Assembly: GCA_035547055.1 (NCBI GenBank)
Contig: DASZVN010000030.1
Span: 1-50,778, forward strand
DNA: 50,778 nt
From: DASZVN01 sp035547055
GTDB taxonomy: Bacteria > Pseudomonadota > Alphaproteobacteria > Rhizobiales > Methylopilaceae
Direction: 5' to 3'
Within the stretch, counting starts at the first letter, position 1. Each line of letters begins with the position of its first letter. Both the position numbers and the translations under genes were made by a program. Positions 1-7,068 of the stretch are shown here, piece after piece. The notes under the pieces were generated by a model that saw only the letters and a list, made by a program, of their open reading frames with translations, was not told where the DNA came from and searched no databases.

Positions 1-1
1 C

Positions 2-94
2 CACCGCGGCCGCCGCTTCGACCTCTCGGAGCCGCGCCAGCTCCGCCGCACCACCACCCTCGACGCCGCCGAGCCGCTGGAGCAGGTGGCGTAG
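2..94 (+). CDS. C-terminal tail of a CDS cut by the window edge, possibly TauD/TfdA-type dioxygenase
   Basis: An open frame runs in from the left edge and ends at TAG 92-94, giving 30 residues. The tail reads HRGRRFDLSEPRQLRRTTT and onward. A distal His followed by basic residues and a threonine-rich stretch resembles the C-terminus of Fe(II)/2-oxoglutarate dioxygenases of the TauD/TfdA or clavaminate-synthase type. The piece is too short to be sure, and the start lies outside the window. A palindromic repeat begins 16 bases after the stop, so this is probably the end of a transcription unit. Confidence 0.35.
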   Translation, partial: HRGRRFDLSEPRQLRRTTTLDAAEPLEQVA

Positions 95-110
95 GAACAC
101 GCCGGCACCC

Positions 111-211
111 TGTCGTCCCGGCCGGCGCGAAGCGGAGAGCCGGGATCCGGGGCTGACCACGGTGCTCGCGGCCGGATCCCGGATGGCGGCTTTGCCGCGT
201 CCGGGACGACA
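111..211. repeat. ~100 bp REP-like palindromic intergenic element
   Basis: The outer arms TGTCGTCCCGG (111-121) and CCGGGACGACA (201-211) are perfect reverse complements. The inner arms GCCGGGATCCGG (139-150) and GCCGGATCCCGG (171-182) are a second complementary pair. The whole segment can fold into one long hairpin. Elements with GTCGTCCCGG...CCGGGACGAC ends are common as dispersed intergenic repeats in rhizobial genomes. Family membership here is by resemblance only. Confidence 0.6.
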
Positions 212-231
212 GACGGAGGGTACTGCCCGGC

Positions 232-275
232 ATGGCCGGGTTTGTCCCGGCCATCTGCGACTTCCTTTCTAGACC
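232..275 (+). repeat. Short palindromic repeat, copy 1 (left of the LLM monooxygenase)
   Basis: ATGGCCGGG and CCCGGCCAT pair around TTTGT (232-254). A conserved tail CGACTTCCTT follows. A second copy in the same orientation lies at 1638-1675, so the pair brackets the LLM monooxygenase gene. Confidence 0.5.
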
Positions 276-317
276 CGTCTTTCCCCTCACCCGGCCGCGT
301 GCCGCGCAAGCGACTCG

Positions 318-340
318 ACCTCTCCCCGGCGGGGAGAGGT
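318..340. repeat. Perfect hairpin ACCTCTCCCC/GGGGAGAGGT
   Basis: ACCTCTCCCC (318-327) and GGGGAGAGGT (331-340) form a 10 bp perfect stem with a 3-base loop. It lies in the untranslated leader 110 bases before the LLM gene start. It could be a dispersed REP-type hairpin or a leader structure; there is no T-run, so a classic terminator is unlikely. Confidence 0.45.
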
Positions 341-448
341 GAAACCAGCGCCGCGCCGGCGAGACGTCATGGCGCCCGCGAGGAACGCGATTCGACCCGC
401 TGGAAAAATGCTCTAGTCTTCCCGCCAACATCGAGGGAGACGCCGATC

Positions 449-1624
449 ATGTTCCAGTCGCGGGCCTTGCGCGCCGGGGTGTTCCTGCCGCCGTTCCACC
501 CCAACGAAGAAGACCCCATGCTGTGCATGGAGCGCGACTTCGAGCTGATGCAGTGGCTCGACAAGCTCGGCTTCGCCGAAGCCTGGATCGGCGAGCACCA
601 TTCCGGCGGCAACGAGATCTACGGCCAGCCCGAGCTGTTCATCGCCACCGCGGCCGAGCGCACCCGGAACATCAAGCTCGGCACAGGGGTGATCTCGCTG
701 CCCTACCACCATCCCTTCATGGTGGCCGACCGCATCGTCCAGCTCGACTACCAGACCCGCGGCCGCGCCATGTTCGGCTTCGGCCCGGGGCTCCTGACCT
801 CCGACGCGCAGATGCTCGGCATCGACCCGGACACCCAGCGCGACCGCATGGCCGACGCGATCGACGTCATCACCCGCCTTCTCGCCGGCGAGACCGTCAC
901 GCGGCAGACCGAGTGGTACACGATGAAGAACGCGCGGCTGCACCTGCGGCCGTACTCGACGCCCCGGCCGCATCTCGCGGTGACGAGCTCGGTGACGCCC
1001 TCGGGCGGCAAGCTCGCCGGGCGCTACGGCCTCGGCATGCTCTGCGTCGCCGCCGGGAGCGTCCACGGCTACGACGCGCTCGACTACAACTGGAACCTCG
1101 CGGGCGAGGAGGCCGCCGCGCGCGGCGGCCGAATGGATCCGGCCGACTGGCGGCTGATGGCGCCGTTCCACGTCGCCGAGACCCGCGAGAAGGCGATCCA
1201 GAACGTCCGCGCCGGCTTCGCCAAGTGGGAGGAATACTCCTACTCGGTGAACCCGGAGGGCGGTGCCGCCATCGGCTTGCCGAGCGTCGAGGGCATCATC
1301 GAGAACGGCCGCGGCTGCATCGGCACGCCCGACGACGCGCTGGCGGCGCTGGAGCGGTTCTGGGACAAGACCGGCGGCTTCGGCTGCATCCTGATGCTCG
1401 CCAACAACTGGGCGCCGTGGGAGGAGACCAAGCGCTCCTACGAGCTCTTCGCCCGCTATGTGCTGCCGCGCTTCAACCAGCGCAACGCCTGGCGCGAGGA
1501 GTCGATGGCCTGGCTCAAGGCCAACAACGTCGAGTTCAGCGGCAAGCGGCGCCACGCCAGCGAGAAGGCGATCGAGGACCATTTCGCCCAGGACGCCGCC
1601 AAGAAGGGCAGGGCGGCCGAGTAG
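449..1624 (+). CDS. LLM-class flavin-dependent monooxygenase (limonene-monooxygenase-like)
   Basis: A 391-residue protein of the bacterial-luciferase-like superfamily, which uses FMNH2 supplied by a separate reductase to oxygenate small organic molecules in the cytoplasm. The N-terminus has the family pattern VFLPPFHPNEEDP (11-23) and EAWIGEHHSGG (44-54), with TRNIKLGTGVISLPYHHP further on, typical of the beta-barrel core. It resembles proteins annotated as limonene 1,2-monooxygenase, but the substrate is not established. The ATG at 449 was chosen because GAGGGAGA (433-440) is a good ribosome binding site; the frame is open upstream to 242, but that stretch is REP-like and looks non-coding. 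It is flanked on both sides by repeats, so it may be a single-gene unit. Confidence 0.85.
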   Translation: MFQSRALRAGVFLPPFHPNEEDPMLCMERDFELMQWLDKLGFAEAWIGEHHSGGNEIYGQPELFIATAAERTRNIKLGTGVISLPYHHPFMVADRIVQLDYQTRGRAMFGFGPGLLTSDAQMLGIDPDTQRDRMADAIDVITRLLAGETVTRQTEWYTMKNARLHLRPYSTPRPHLAVTSSVTPSGGKLAGRYGLGMLCVAAGSVHGYDALDYNWNLAGEEAAARGGRMDPADWRLMAPFHVAETREKAIQNVRAGFAKWEEYSYSVNPEGGAAIGLPSVEGIIENGRGCIGTPDDALAALERFWDKTGGFGCILMLANNWAPWEETKRSYELFARYVLPRFNQRNAWREESMAWLKANNVEFSGKRRHASEKAIEDHFAQDAAKKGRAAE

Positions 1625-1637
1625 ACCGTTTCCGTCG

Positions 1638-1675
1638 TGGCCGGGCTCGTCCCGGCCTTCCACGACTTCCTTCGG
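1638..1675 (+). repeat. Short palindromic repeat, copy 2 (right of the LLM monooxygenase)
   Basis: GGCCGGG (1639-1645) and CCCGGCC (1651-1657) pair around CTCGT, followed by TTCCACGACTTCCTT. This matches copy 1 at 232-275 in the stem and the CGACTTCCTT tail. Sitting 15 bases after the stop of the LLM gene, it could also act in transcription termination or RNA 3' end protection. Confidence 0.5.
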
Positions 1676-1730
1676 CAGCCGCGTTGAAACGCGTGGATGC
1701 CCGGCATCGCAATCAAGCTTGCGCAGGTCG

Positions 1731-1790
1731 TGTAAACCTATTGGCGGTGCGGACGAGGCTGCCACTCATGCTTAATTGTTTAGGTTTACA
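1731..1790. promoter_or_regulatory. Widely spaced perfect inverted repeat TGTAAACCTA / TAGGTTTACA
   Basis: TGTAAACCTA (1731-1740) and TAGGTTTACA (1781-1790) are exact reverse complements separated by 40 bases, in a notably AT-rich island within otherwise very GC-rich DNA. The arms resemble half sites of a dimeric repressor. No gene starts immediately downstream; the nearest downstream object is the structured segment at 1845-2010. Function is unknown. Confidence 0.4.
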
Positions 1791-1844
1791 GACGGTTTGC
1801 AGGCGGCAATTGGCTTAAATTGTTTCAACCGCTCCGCGTCCGGG

Positions 1845-2010
1845 CTAGGGTGTCGTTGCTCGCCACAGGGAACGCTGTGGCAAGCACCCCTACGGAGCAG
1901 GGTCCGCCGCATTTCCCGGGTCCGTAGGGTCGGCCGGTGGGGCGGCCCAATGGCCTCCTCATCAACCTGCGGTCGTCCCGCCGGCCACCTCCGCTTCCTT
2001 TTCCTAATCG
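1845..2010 (+). ncRNA. Candidate structured RNA in a gene-free interval
   Basis: No convincing gene covers 1625-2228. Within it, three local stems follow each other. CCACAG/CTGTGG (1863-1868 with 1875-1880) has a GGAACG loop. CCCTACGGA/TCCGTAGGG (1888-1896 with 1921-1929) is perfect. GGCCGGTGGG/CCCGCCGGCC (1932-1941 with 1977-1986) has one G-U pair. A pyrimidine-rich TTCCTTTTCC tail follows. The AT-rich stretch upstream (1765-1825) could hold a promoter. The strand is inferred from that layout. I could not assign it to 6S, RNase P, SRP or tmRNA, so the family is open and an unexpressed repeat is possible. Confidence 0.35.
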
Positions 2011-2066
2011 AGCATGCCTCGGCCCGGCAGGCCCTCCCGCTCGCGGCGCTCGCCACCTCCCCCCAC

Positions 2067-2127
2067 TGAAGTCGGGCTTGCCCGACTTCAGCACCCGAGA
2101 GCCGACATCGGGTAAACCCGATGTCGG
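2067..2127. repeat. Tandem pair of perfect palindromes sharing a GTCGGG/ATCGGG design
   Basis: TGAAGTCGGGC / GCCCGACTTCA (2067-2077 with 2080-2090) is an 11 bp stem with a TT centre. Only 11 bases later, CCGACATCGGGT / ACCCGATGTCGG (2102-2113 with 2116-2127) is a 12 bp stem with an AA centre. The two share the layout but differ in the variable base. They lie about 100 bases beyond the end of the xth gene, which is read towards them. They are probably REP-type elements; a terminator role is possible. Confidence 0.55.
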
Positions 2128-2228
2128 GCAGGGGAGGGATCAGCGCTGCGGCGGGGCTTGATCCTCCCTCGCGCAGCGGGCGAGGAGAACCATGCGAGCA
2201 TGGTGGACGGGCGCGGCGCGGAACGGCG

Positions 2229-3020
2229 CTACCGCGCCTCGATCGCGAGATCGACCGCGACCGGCACGTGGTCGGAGGGCTTCTCCCGGCCGCGCACCGC
2301 CTTGTCGATGTGGACGGCGGCGAGCCGGTCGGCGGCCTCGGGCGACAGCAGGAGGTGGTCGATGCGGATGCCGCGGTTCCGCTGCCACGCCCCGGCCTGA
2401 TAGTCCCAGAAGGTGTAGAGCCCGGCATCGTCCGAGGTGGCGCGCAGCGCGTCGGTGAAGCCGAGGTCGATCAGCGCGCGGAACCTCGCCCGCGTCGGCG
2501 GCAGGAACAGGGCGTCGCCCAGCCATGCCGCCGGGTCGTAGGCGTCGGGCGCCGCCGGGATGACGTTGTAGTCGCCCGCCAGCACCAGCGGCTCCTCCAG
2601 CGCGAGGCGCTCGCGGGCGTGGGCGATCAGCCGGTCCATCCAGGCGAGCTTGTAGGGGTATTTGTCGGTGTCGGGCGGGTTGCCGTTCGGCAGGTAGATC
2701 GAGGCGACGCGGAGCACGCCCTCGGCGGTCGAGATCACCGCCTCGACGAAGCGGGATTGGGCGTCGTCCTCGTCGCCGCCGAGGCCGACGACTTCCTCCT
2801 CGATCGGGTGCTTCGAGAGGATGGCGACGCCGTTGAAGCCTTTCTGGCCGTGGACCAGCGCATTGTAGCCGCACTCCGTGAAGGCCTCGCGCGGAAAGGC
2901 CTCCTCGACGCATTTGATCTCCTGCAGGCACAGGACGTCCGGTGCGGCCTCCTTCAGCCAGGAGGCCACGGCGTCCTGCCGCTGCTTGATCGAATTCACG
3001 TTCCAGGTCGCGATGCGCAT
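2229..3020 (-). CDS. xth: Exodeoxyribonuclease III (AP endonuclease)
   Basis: A 263-residue member of the exonuclease III/AP endonuclease family, which nicks DNA at abasic sites in base-excision repair and degrades double strands from 3' ends using Mg2+. Visible signatures: the start MRIATWNVNSIKQR with metal-site Asn7, CLQEIK with Glu34, YLPNG in the middle, AGDYNV, and the C-terminal SDH (249-251) that carries the catalytic His and its Asp. Length is normal for the family (about 260-270). Its start at 3020 is close to the small ORF at 3098-3190 on the same strand. Housekeeping gene, apparently unrelated to its neighbours. Confidence 0.95.
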   Translation of the reverse strand: MRIATWNVNSIKQRQDAVASWLKEAAPDVLCLQEIKCVEEAFPREAFTECGYNALVHGQKGFNGVAILSKHPIEEEVVGLGGDEDDAQSRFVEAVISTAEGVLRVASIYLPNGNPPDTDKYPYKLAWMDRLIAHARERLALEEPLVLAGDYNVIPAAPDAYDPAAWLGDALFLPPTRARFRALIDLGFTDALRATSDDAGLYTFWDYQAGAWQRNRGIRIDHLLLSPEAADRLAAVHIDKAVRGREKPSDHVPVAVDLAIEAR

Positions 3021-3097
3021 GGCGCGACCCTAGCGGCCGCCTCCGCATCGCGGAAGGGTCTCGAGGACCCGCAACCGTCCGCCCGAAGGGCAGCCGG

Positions 3098-3190
3098 TCA
3101 GCCGAACAGTGCCGCCGGCAAGGCAAGAACGGGCTGGCCGATCGTGCCGAGCAAAATGACGAGCAAAAGGGCAAGCAATACGGCTCGCAT
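3098..3190 (-). CDS. Possible 30-residue hydrophobic single-span membrane protein
   Basis: On the minus strand an ATG at 3190 opens a 30-codon frame ending in TGA (3098-3100). The product begins MRAVLLALLLVILLGTIGQP and continues hydrophobic and uncharged, a plausible single transmembrane helix or an uncleaved signal peptide. A GGGGAG-like ribosome binding site precedes the start by about ten bases. It fills most of the otherwise gene-free interval 3021-3315. Family not recognised; it could also be chance, because hydrophobic codons are frequent in GC-rich DNA. Confidence 0.4.
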   Translation of the reverse strand: MRAVLLALLLVILLGTIGQPVLALPAALFG

Positions 3191-3315
3191 GGCGGCGCGC
3201 TCCCCACTGACGCACGATGCATGCTTCCCGCTGGCGGCCTTCGGCGCTCTTACGGCGCGGGCCGCAATTTTCATCGAATCCTCGCCGGCAGGCGTCTGCC
3301 GCGTCTGCCGCTTGC

Positions 3316-4215
3316 CTATTGCAGCGGCTTCCCCAGGATCGTCGTGCGCGCCATCCGGCGCGTCTTCGGGTAATAGTCCGACAGCGCGTAGTGCTGCGTG
3401 GCAAGATTGTCCCAGAACACGACGGTGTTCCGCTCCCAGCGGAGCCGCATCTGGTATTCCGGGATCTGCGCTTGGCGCAGCAGAAACAGCAGGAGCTCCG
3501 CTGCGAACGTCTTGTATTGAGCCCCCTCCGTTGTCGGATATTTGCGGCGATAGTCGACGATGTGGGTGGTGAAGCCGGTGTTGACGTAGAGAATCTTCTC
3601 CCCGGTGTCAGGATGGGTCAGCACGACCGGATGGGCGGTCGCGGGATTTTCCTGTCGCAGCCGGTTGTGCTCGGCCACGGGAAAGCGGTGGCCGAAATTC
3701 GGCATCATGTCGTGCATGGCATGAAGGCCCTCGATCCGAGCCTTGACGTCGTCCGCCAGGCCCTCATAGGCCGCTGCCATGTTCGCCCAGATCGTGTCGC
3801 CGCCGACGTTCGGCAGCTCGATGCAGCGCAGGATGCAAGCGATCGGCGGCCGTCGCCAGAACGTCGAATCGGTGTGCCAGAGATTCTCCGTCGCCTTGCG
3901 CTCCGGGCCGGAATCGAACAGCAGCAGCTCCGGGTGGTCGGGGTGCTGCGGTCCCATCGGGACGATTTCGAGCTCGCCGAAGCGGCGCGACAGCGCCACA
4001 TGCTGCGCCGCCGACAGGTCCTGATCGCGAAACACGAGGACCTTGTGGGCGTGGAGCAGCCGCGACAGCTCCGCGATGGCGTCGTCGTCGAGGGGGCCGC
4101 CGAGGTCGACGCCCGCGATCTCCGCGCCGAGCGCCGGCGTGATCGGCTTCACGATCGGTGCCGGCCGGGAACGGTGCGCGACGACCGCCGACGAAGCTCT
4201 CTCGGGGCTGCCCAT
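3316..4215 (-). CDS. TauD/TfdA-family Fe(II)/2-oxoglutarate-dependent dioxygenase
   Basis: A 299-residue enzyme expected to couple 2-oxoglutarate decarboxylation to hydroxylation of a small anionic substrate. TauD oxidises taurine; TfdA cleaves the ether of 2,4-D. Iron ligands are visible as WHTDSTF (His114, Asp116) and the distal His275 in ATQHYALSDY, with the 2-oxoglutarate-binding arginines in KTRRMARTT near the C-terminus. Full length, start ATG at 4215. It lies 24 bases downstream of the SDR gene on the same strand, so the two form an operon divergent from the MarR regulator at 5234. Substrate unknown; removal of an ether or alkyl side chain before ring attack is a reasonable guess. Confidence 0.88.
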   Translation of the reverse strand: MGSPERASSAVVAHRSRPAPIVKPITPALGAEIAGVDLGGPLDDDAIAELSRLLHAHKVLVFRDQDLSAAQHVALSRRFGELEIVPMGPQHPDHPELLLFDSGPERKATENLWHTDSTFWRRPPIACILRCIELPNVGGDTIWANMAAAYEGLADDVKARIEGLHAMHDMMPNFGHRFPVAEHNRLRQENPATAHPVVLTHPDTGEKILYVNTGFTTHIVDYRRKYPTTEGAQYKTFAAELLLFLLRQAQIPEYQMRLRWERNTVVFWDNLATQHYALSDYYPKTRRMARTTILGKPLQ

Positions 4216-4239
4216 GACTTGCTTCTCCTGCGCGGGGGG

Positions 4240-5076
4240 CTAGCGGGCCGACATTGCAGGCCCGGGAATGATCGCCTGCTCGCCGAGTTGCGGCCATGCG
4301 GCGGGTGCCCCGGCCGCCACGGCGGCTTCCACGCCCGTGGCCGCCGTATCCCAGGCTGCGGCAACGAAGCGGCGCCCGTTGACGGCGTCGGCCTCGTGGG
4401 ACAGCAGCCAGAGGAGCGGCGGCACCATGACGGCGGGTTGGATCAGCCGGTCGCGGGCCACCGCCCAGGCAGCCGGAATCATCGCCGTGTTCACCGGGCC
4501 GCCGGGGACGACGATGTTCGCCGTGACGCCGCTGCCGGCGAGGTCTGCGGCGAGCGTCGCCGTGTAGGCCTCAAGCGCAGCCTTCGATCCGCCATAGGCC
4601 GCTGCGCCGCTGCGAAACATGGTATCAAGACTCGTCGTAACGGAAATGATGCGTCCCCAGCCGGCCTGCAGCAGCGACGGGACGACCGCCCGCGTCATGA
4701 GGAAGAATCCGTTGACGTTGACGTCGACGATGCGCCGCCACTGGTCGGGCGTGATCTCCCACAGCTTGATCGGCGACGTCATGAAATCGGCACGGATGCT
4801 GCCGCGTCCGACGGCAGCATTGTTGACGAGAGCATCGATGCCGCCGAAGCGCGCCCGCGTGCGCTCGACGATCTCGCCGACATCCCCTTCGCGCGTGATG
4901 TCGGCGACGATGGGCAGGATGCCGCCGGCATGCGGCACCGCACCGGCCTCGGCCGCCGCTGCGCCGAGCTCCCCGGCTGCGGAATCGACCATCGTCACGT
5001 CGGCGCCGGTCGCCGCGAGACCGAGGCACATCGCGCGGCCGATGCCGCCGGCCGCTCCGGTGATGATGACCCGCAT
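4240..5076 (-). CDS. SDR-family NAD(P)-dependent oxidoreductase
   Basis: A 278-residue classical short-chain dehydrogenase/reductase. The Rossmann nucleotide loop GAAGGIG is at 7-13, the NNAAVG stabilising motif at 85-90, the catalytic Ser at about 149 in SVTTS, and Tyr161/Lys165 in YGGSK. Such enzymes oxidise or reduce alcohol/ketone groups; next to Rieske oxygenases they often rearomatise cis-diols. It is first in a two-gene minus-strand unit with the TauD gene. The divergent region upstream (5077-5233) is AT-rich and holds palindromes that could bind the adjacent MarR protein, so regulation by substrate is likely. Confidence 0.9.
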   Translation of the reverse strand: MRVIITGAAGGIGRAMCLGLAATGADVTMVDSAAGELGAAAAEAGAVPHAGGILPIVADITREGDVGEIVERTRARFGGIDALVNNAAVGRGSIRADFMTSPIKLWEITPDQWRRIVDVNVNGFFLMTRAVVPSLLQAGWGRIISVTTSLDTMFRSGAAAYGGSKAALEAYTATLAADLAGSGVTANIVVPGGPVNTAMIPAAWAVARDRLIQPAVMVPPLLWLLSHEADAVNGRRFVAAAWDTAATGVEAAVAAGAPAAWPQLGEQAIIPGPAMSAR

Positions 5077-5103
5077 GATGTCCCCGCCCGTCGTCTTCGG
5101 GCA

Positions 5104-5116
5104 ATAATACTATTAT
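5104..5116. promoter_or_regulatory. Candidate MarR operator in the SDR-MarR divergent region
   Basis: ATAATA-C-TATTAT (5104-5116) is a perfect dyad in an AT-rich patch. A second degenerate site, ATACGATATGATG (5135-5147), shares the half site ATATGATG with the palindrome at 5796-5812 before the Rieske gene. AT-rich dyads of this size in a divergent promoter region are typical MarR-family targets. That assignment is inferred from position and symmetry. Confidence 0.45.
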
Positions 5117-5233
5117 AGCATACCATGTGGATCAATACGATATGATGCCATAAATGATGGCGCCGGCCGGGGGTGGTGGTCGACGCGCAGCCCCGGCGTT
5201 AAGACCGGACTCGAACGAAGCGAAGGATGGACG

Positions 5234-5761
5234 ATGCGAGCCAGCGCAAAGGCGAAGCCTGCTGATCCGGAAGCCGACAGGCGGCCGGTCGGCGCGGCCG
5301 GAGAGACGCCGATCGAACTGCCCTATGACGACAGCGTCGGCTATCTCCTCAGCGACACGCAGCGCCTCCTCTATCGCTGCCTCCAGACGTGGCTCGTCCC
5401 GTACGACATCGCCGCGGGCACCTGGCATTTCCTGCGCGCCATCTGGCGGGAGGACGGGCTGACGCAGCGCGAGCTCAGCCAGCGTGTCGGCATCCTCGAG
5501 GCGACCACCGGCGTGGCCCTGGAAAAGCTGGAGAAGAGCGGCTGCGTCTACCGCTCGCGGAACCGCGACGATCGCCGCAAGGTCAATGTCTACCTGACGC
5601 GCCGGGGCCGCGATCTCGCCCAGGAGCTGCTGCCCCACGCGATCGATTTGAACGACCAGGCCCTCCGCGGCTTCACGAGCGAAGAGGCCGAGCAGTTCAA
5701 GAGCTTCCTGTCGCGCATGCGCGACAACCTGAAGGATCTCGCGCAGCCGGCTTCCAAGTGA
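5234..5761 (+). CDS. MarR-family winged-helix regulator
   Basis: A 175-residue regulator with a ~35-residue polar N-terminal extension before a MarR domain. The recognition region reads DGLTQRELSQRVG, and the wing is DRRKVNVYLTRRG. MarR proteins are usually dimeric repressors released by small aromatic ligands. It is divergent from the SDR/TauD pair and ends 68 bases before the first Rieske gene. Palindromes on both sides of it (5104-5116 and 5796-5812) suggest it controls both units and itself. It is clearly paralogous to the MarR gene at 43369, sharing the pattern LPYDI..G.W.FLRA.W.EDGLTQRE. Confidence 0.9.
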   Translation: MRASAKAKPADPEADRRPVGAAGETPIELPYDDSVGYLLSDTQRLLYRCLQTWLVPYDIAAGTWHFLRAIWREDGLTQRELSQRVGILEATTGVALEKLEKSGCVYRSRNRDDRRKVNVYLTRRGRDLAQELLPHAIDLNDQALRGFTSEEAEQFKSFLSRMRDNLKDLAQPASK

Positions 5762-5795
5762 AGCGGCGTTGTCCGCCCTCGGGCAAATCCTCTTG

Positions 5796-5812
5796 CATCA
5801 TATAATATGATG
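5796..5812. promoter_or_regulatory. 17 bp palindrome upstream of the Rieske operon (probable MarR operator)
   Basis: CATCATATAATATGATG is an exact palindrome around a central A (8 bp arms), unusual in such GC-rich DNA. It ends 17 bases before the ATG of the Rieske oxygenase and shares the half site ATATGATG with a degenerate copy at 5135-5147. Its position would overlap the promoter or leader of the 18-gene run, as expected for a repressor site. Confidence 0.6.
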
Positions 5813-5829
5813 ACATAGGATTTTCTCGG

Positions 5830-7068
5830 ATGGCGCTGCGCTCGACGGCAGCGCAGGCCGCGGAGGGGCGTTTCTTGGACACCCGGGCCCGAGCTGAGGA
5901 CGAAAGGCGCGCGGTCCGCGATCCGGCTCTCGCGTTCGAGGCGGTGCGGCCCGACGCGGCGGCAGGCCGCTACCTTCGCCGCTTTTGGCAGCCTGTCGAA
6001 TGCGCTGCCTCGCTCCCACCGGGAAAGGCCCGTCCGCTTTCCATCCTGGGCGAGGAGTTCACGCTGTTCCGCGGCGCCGATGGCGCGCCGCAGGTCGTTC
6101 AGGCGCGCTGTCCGCATCGCGGCACGCGCCTGTCGACGGGCTGGGTCGAAGGCGACACCCTCCGCTGCTTCTACCACGGCTGGCGTTTCGCCGCCGACGG
6201 GCGGTGCGTCGAGCAGCCGGCCGAGGATCCGCGGGCGGCGCCCCGCATCTCCATCCGCAGCTATCCGACACGTGAATATGCGGGCCTGATCTTCGCATTT
6301 TTCGGCGACGGCGAGCCTCCGGTGCTTCCGCGCCTGAAGGTGCTCGAGGACGCTCCCTATCGCGACGTCACCCGCTTCGTGCGGGCGTGCAGCTACTTCA
6401 ACCAGATCGAAAACAGCGTCGACGAGGTCCACATCAACTTCGTGCATCGCGTCTCGCGCTTCGCGACGGCGGGCTATGCCGGAGCGGTGCCGCGGGTCGT
6501 CGCCCGCGAGACGGCCTATGGCATCGAGCGTATCTCGGAACGCGGCGAGGAGGCGCGCATCGGCCATCTCCTCATGCCGAACGTGCTGATGACGACCGTG
6601 CCCGATCCCGACAACGGCTGGACCCAGCACGTCGCATGGCGCGTCCCGATTGACGACGACCGCCACGTGAGCTTCATGGTGGACGTCATCGAGCTCGAAG
6701 GCGCCGCGCTCGCCCGCTATCGCGAGCGGCGTGCCGCCGAAGACGCCGCCGTCGCCGCTTTGCCGCCGGCCGAGGAGGTGGCGTCTGAGATCGTCCGCGG
6801 CAGGACCGATCTCGACGCCGTGGCGGACCGGCCCGACCTTCTGTCGATCCAGGACAGCGTCGCGCTGCTCGGCCAGGCGGGCGCGCCCCGCGAGCGCGAC
6901 AGCCTCGGGCGGTCCGATCTGTCGGTCGCGCTGCTCCGCCGCATCTGGACGCGCGAGCTTCGCGCGCTCGCCGCCGACGAGCCGCTGACCCCCTGGCAGT
7001 GGCCGGTCGATATCCGGGTGACGACGGTGCGCCGCGCCGCCAGCGCCGTTGCCGAGGCCGAGGCATGA
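5830..7068 (+). CDS. Rieske 2Fe-2S aromatic oxygenase, phthalate-dioxygenase type
   Basis: A 412-residue terminal oxygenase component. The Rieske cluster ligands are Cys94/His96 (CPHRGT) and Cys113/His116 (CFYHGW). The mononuclear iron motif follows as D198-x2-H201-x4-H206 in VDEVHINFVH. This single-subunit layout is typical of phthalate 4,5-dioxygenase, vanillate demethylase and related oxygenases, which need an external reductase. It is first in an 18-gene run and overlaps the next gene by four bases (ATGA). The 17 bp palindrome 17 bases upstream suggests MarR control. The ribosome binding site is weak. The substrate is unknown, likely an aromatic carboxylate given the decarboxylase-type gene downstream. 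Confidence 0.92.
   Translation: MALRSTAAQAAEGRFLDTRARAEDERRAVRDPALAFEAVRPDAAAGRYLRRFWQPVECAASLPPGKARPLSILGEEFTLFRGADGAPQVVQARCPHRGTRLSTGWVEGDTLRCFYHGWRFAADGRCVEQPAEDPRAAPRISIRSYPTREYAGLIFAFFGDGEPPVLPRLKVLEDAPYRDVTRFVRACSYFNQIENSVDEVHINFVHRVSRFATAGYAGAVPRVVARETAYGIERISERGEEARIGHLLMPNVLMTTVPDPDNGWTQHVAWRVPIDDDRHVSFMVDVIELEGAALARYRERRAAEDAAVAALPPAEEVASEIVRGRTDLDAVADRPDLLSIQDSVALLGQAGAPRERDSLGRSDLSVALLRRIWTRELRALAADEPLTPWQWPVDIRVTTVRRAASAVAEAEA

Noticed and set aside
242..448. An N-terminal extension of the LLM monooxygenase
   Set aside because: The frame is open, but the stretch consists of palindromic repeat sequence, and a good ribosome binding site precedes the ATG at 449.
1845..2010. 6S RNA, RNase P, tmRNA or SRP RNA in the structured segment
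   Set aside because: The stems are three separate local hairpins rather than the long rod of 6S, and no diagnostic conserved strings of the other families were found.
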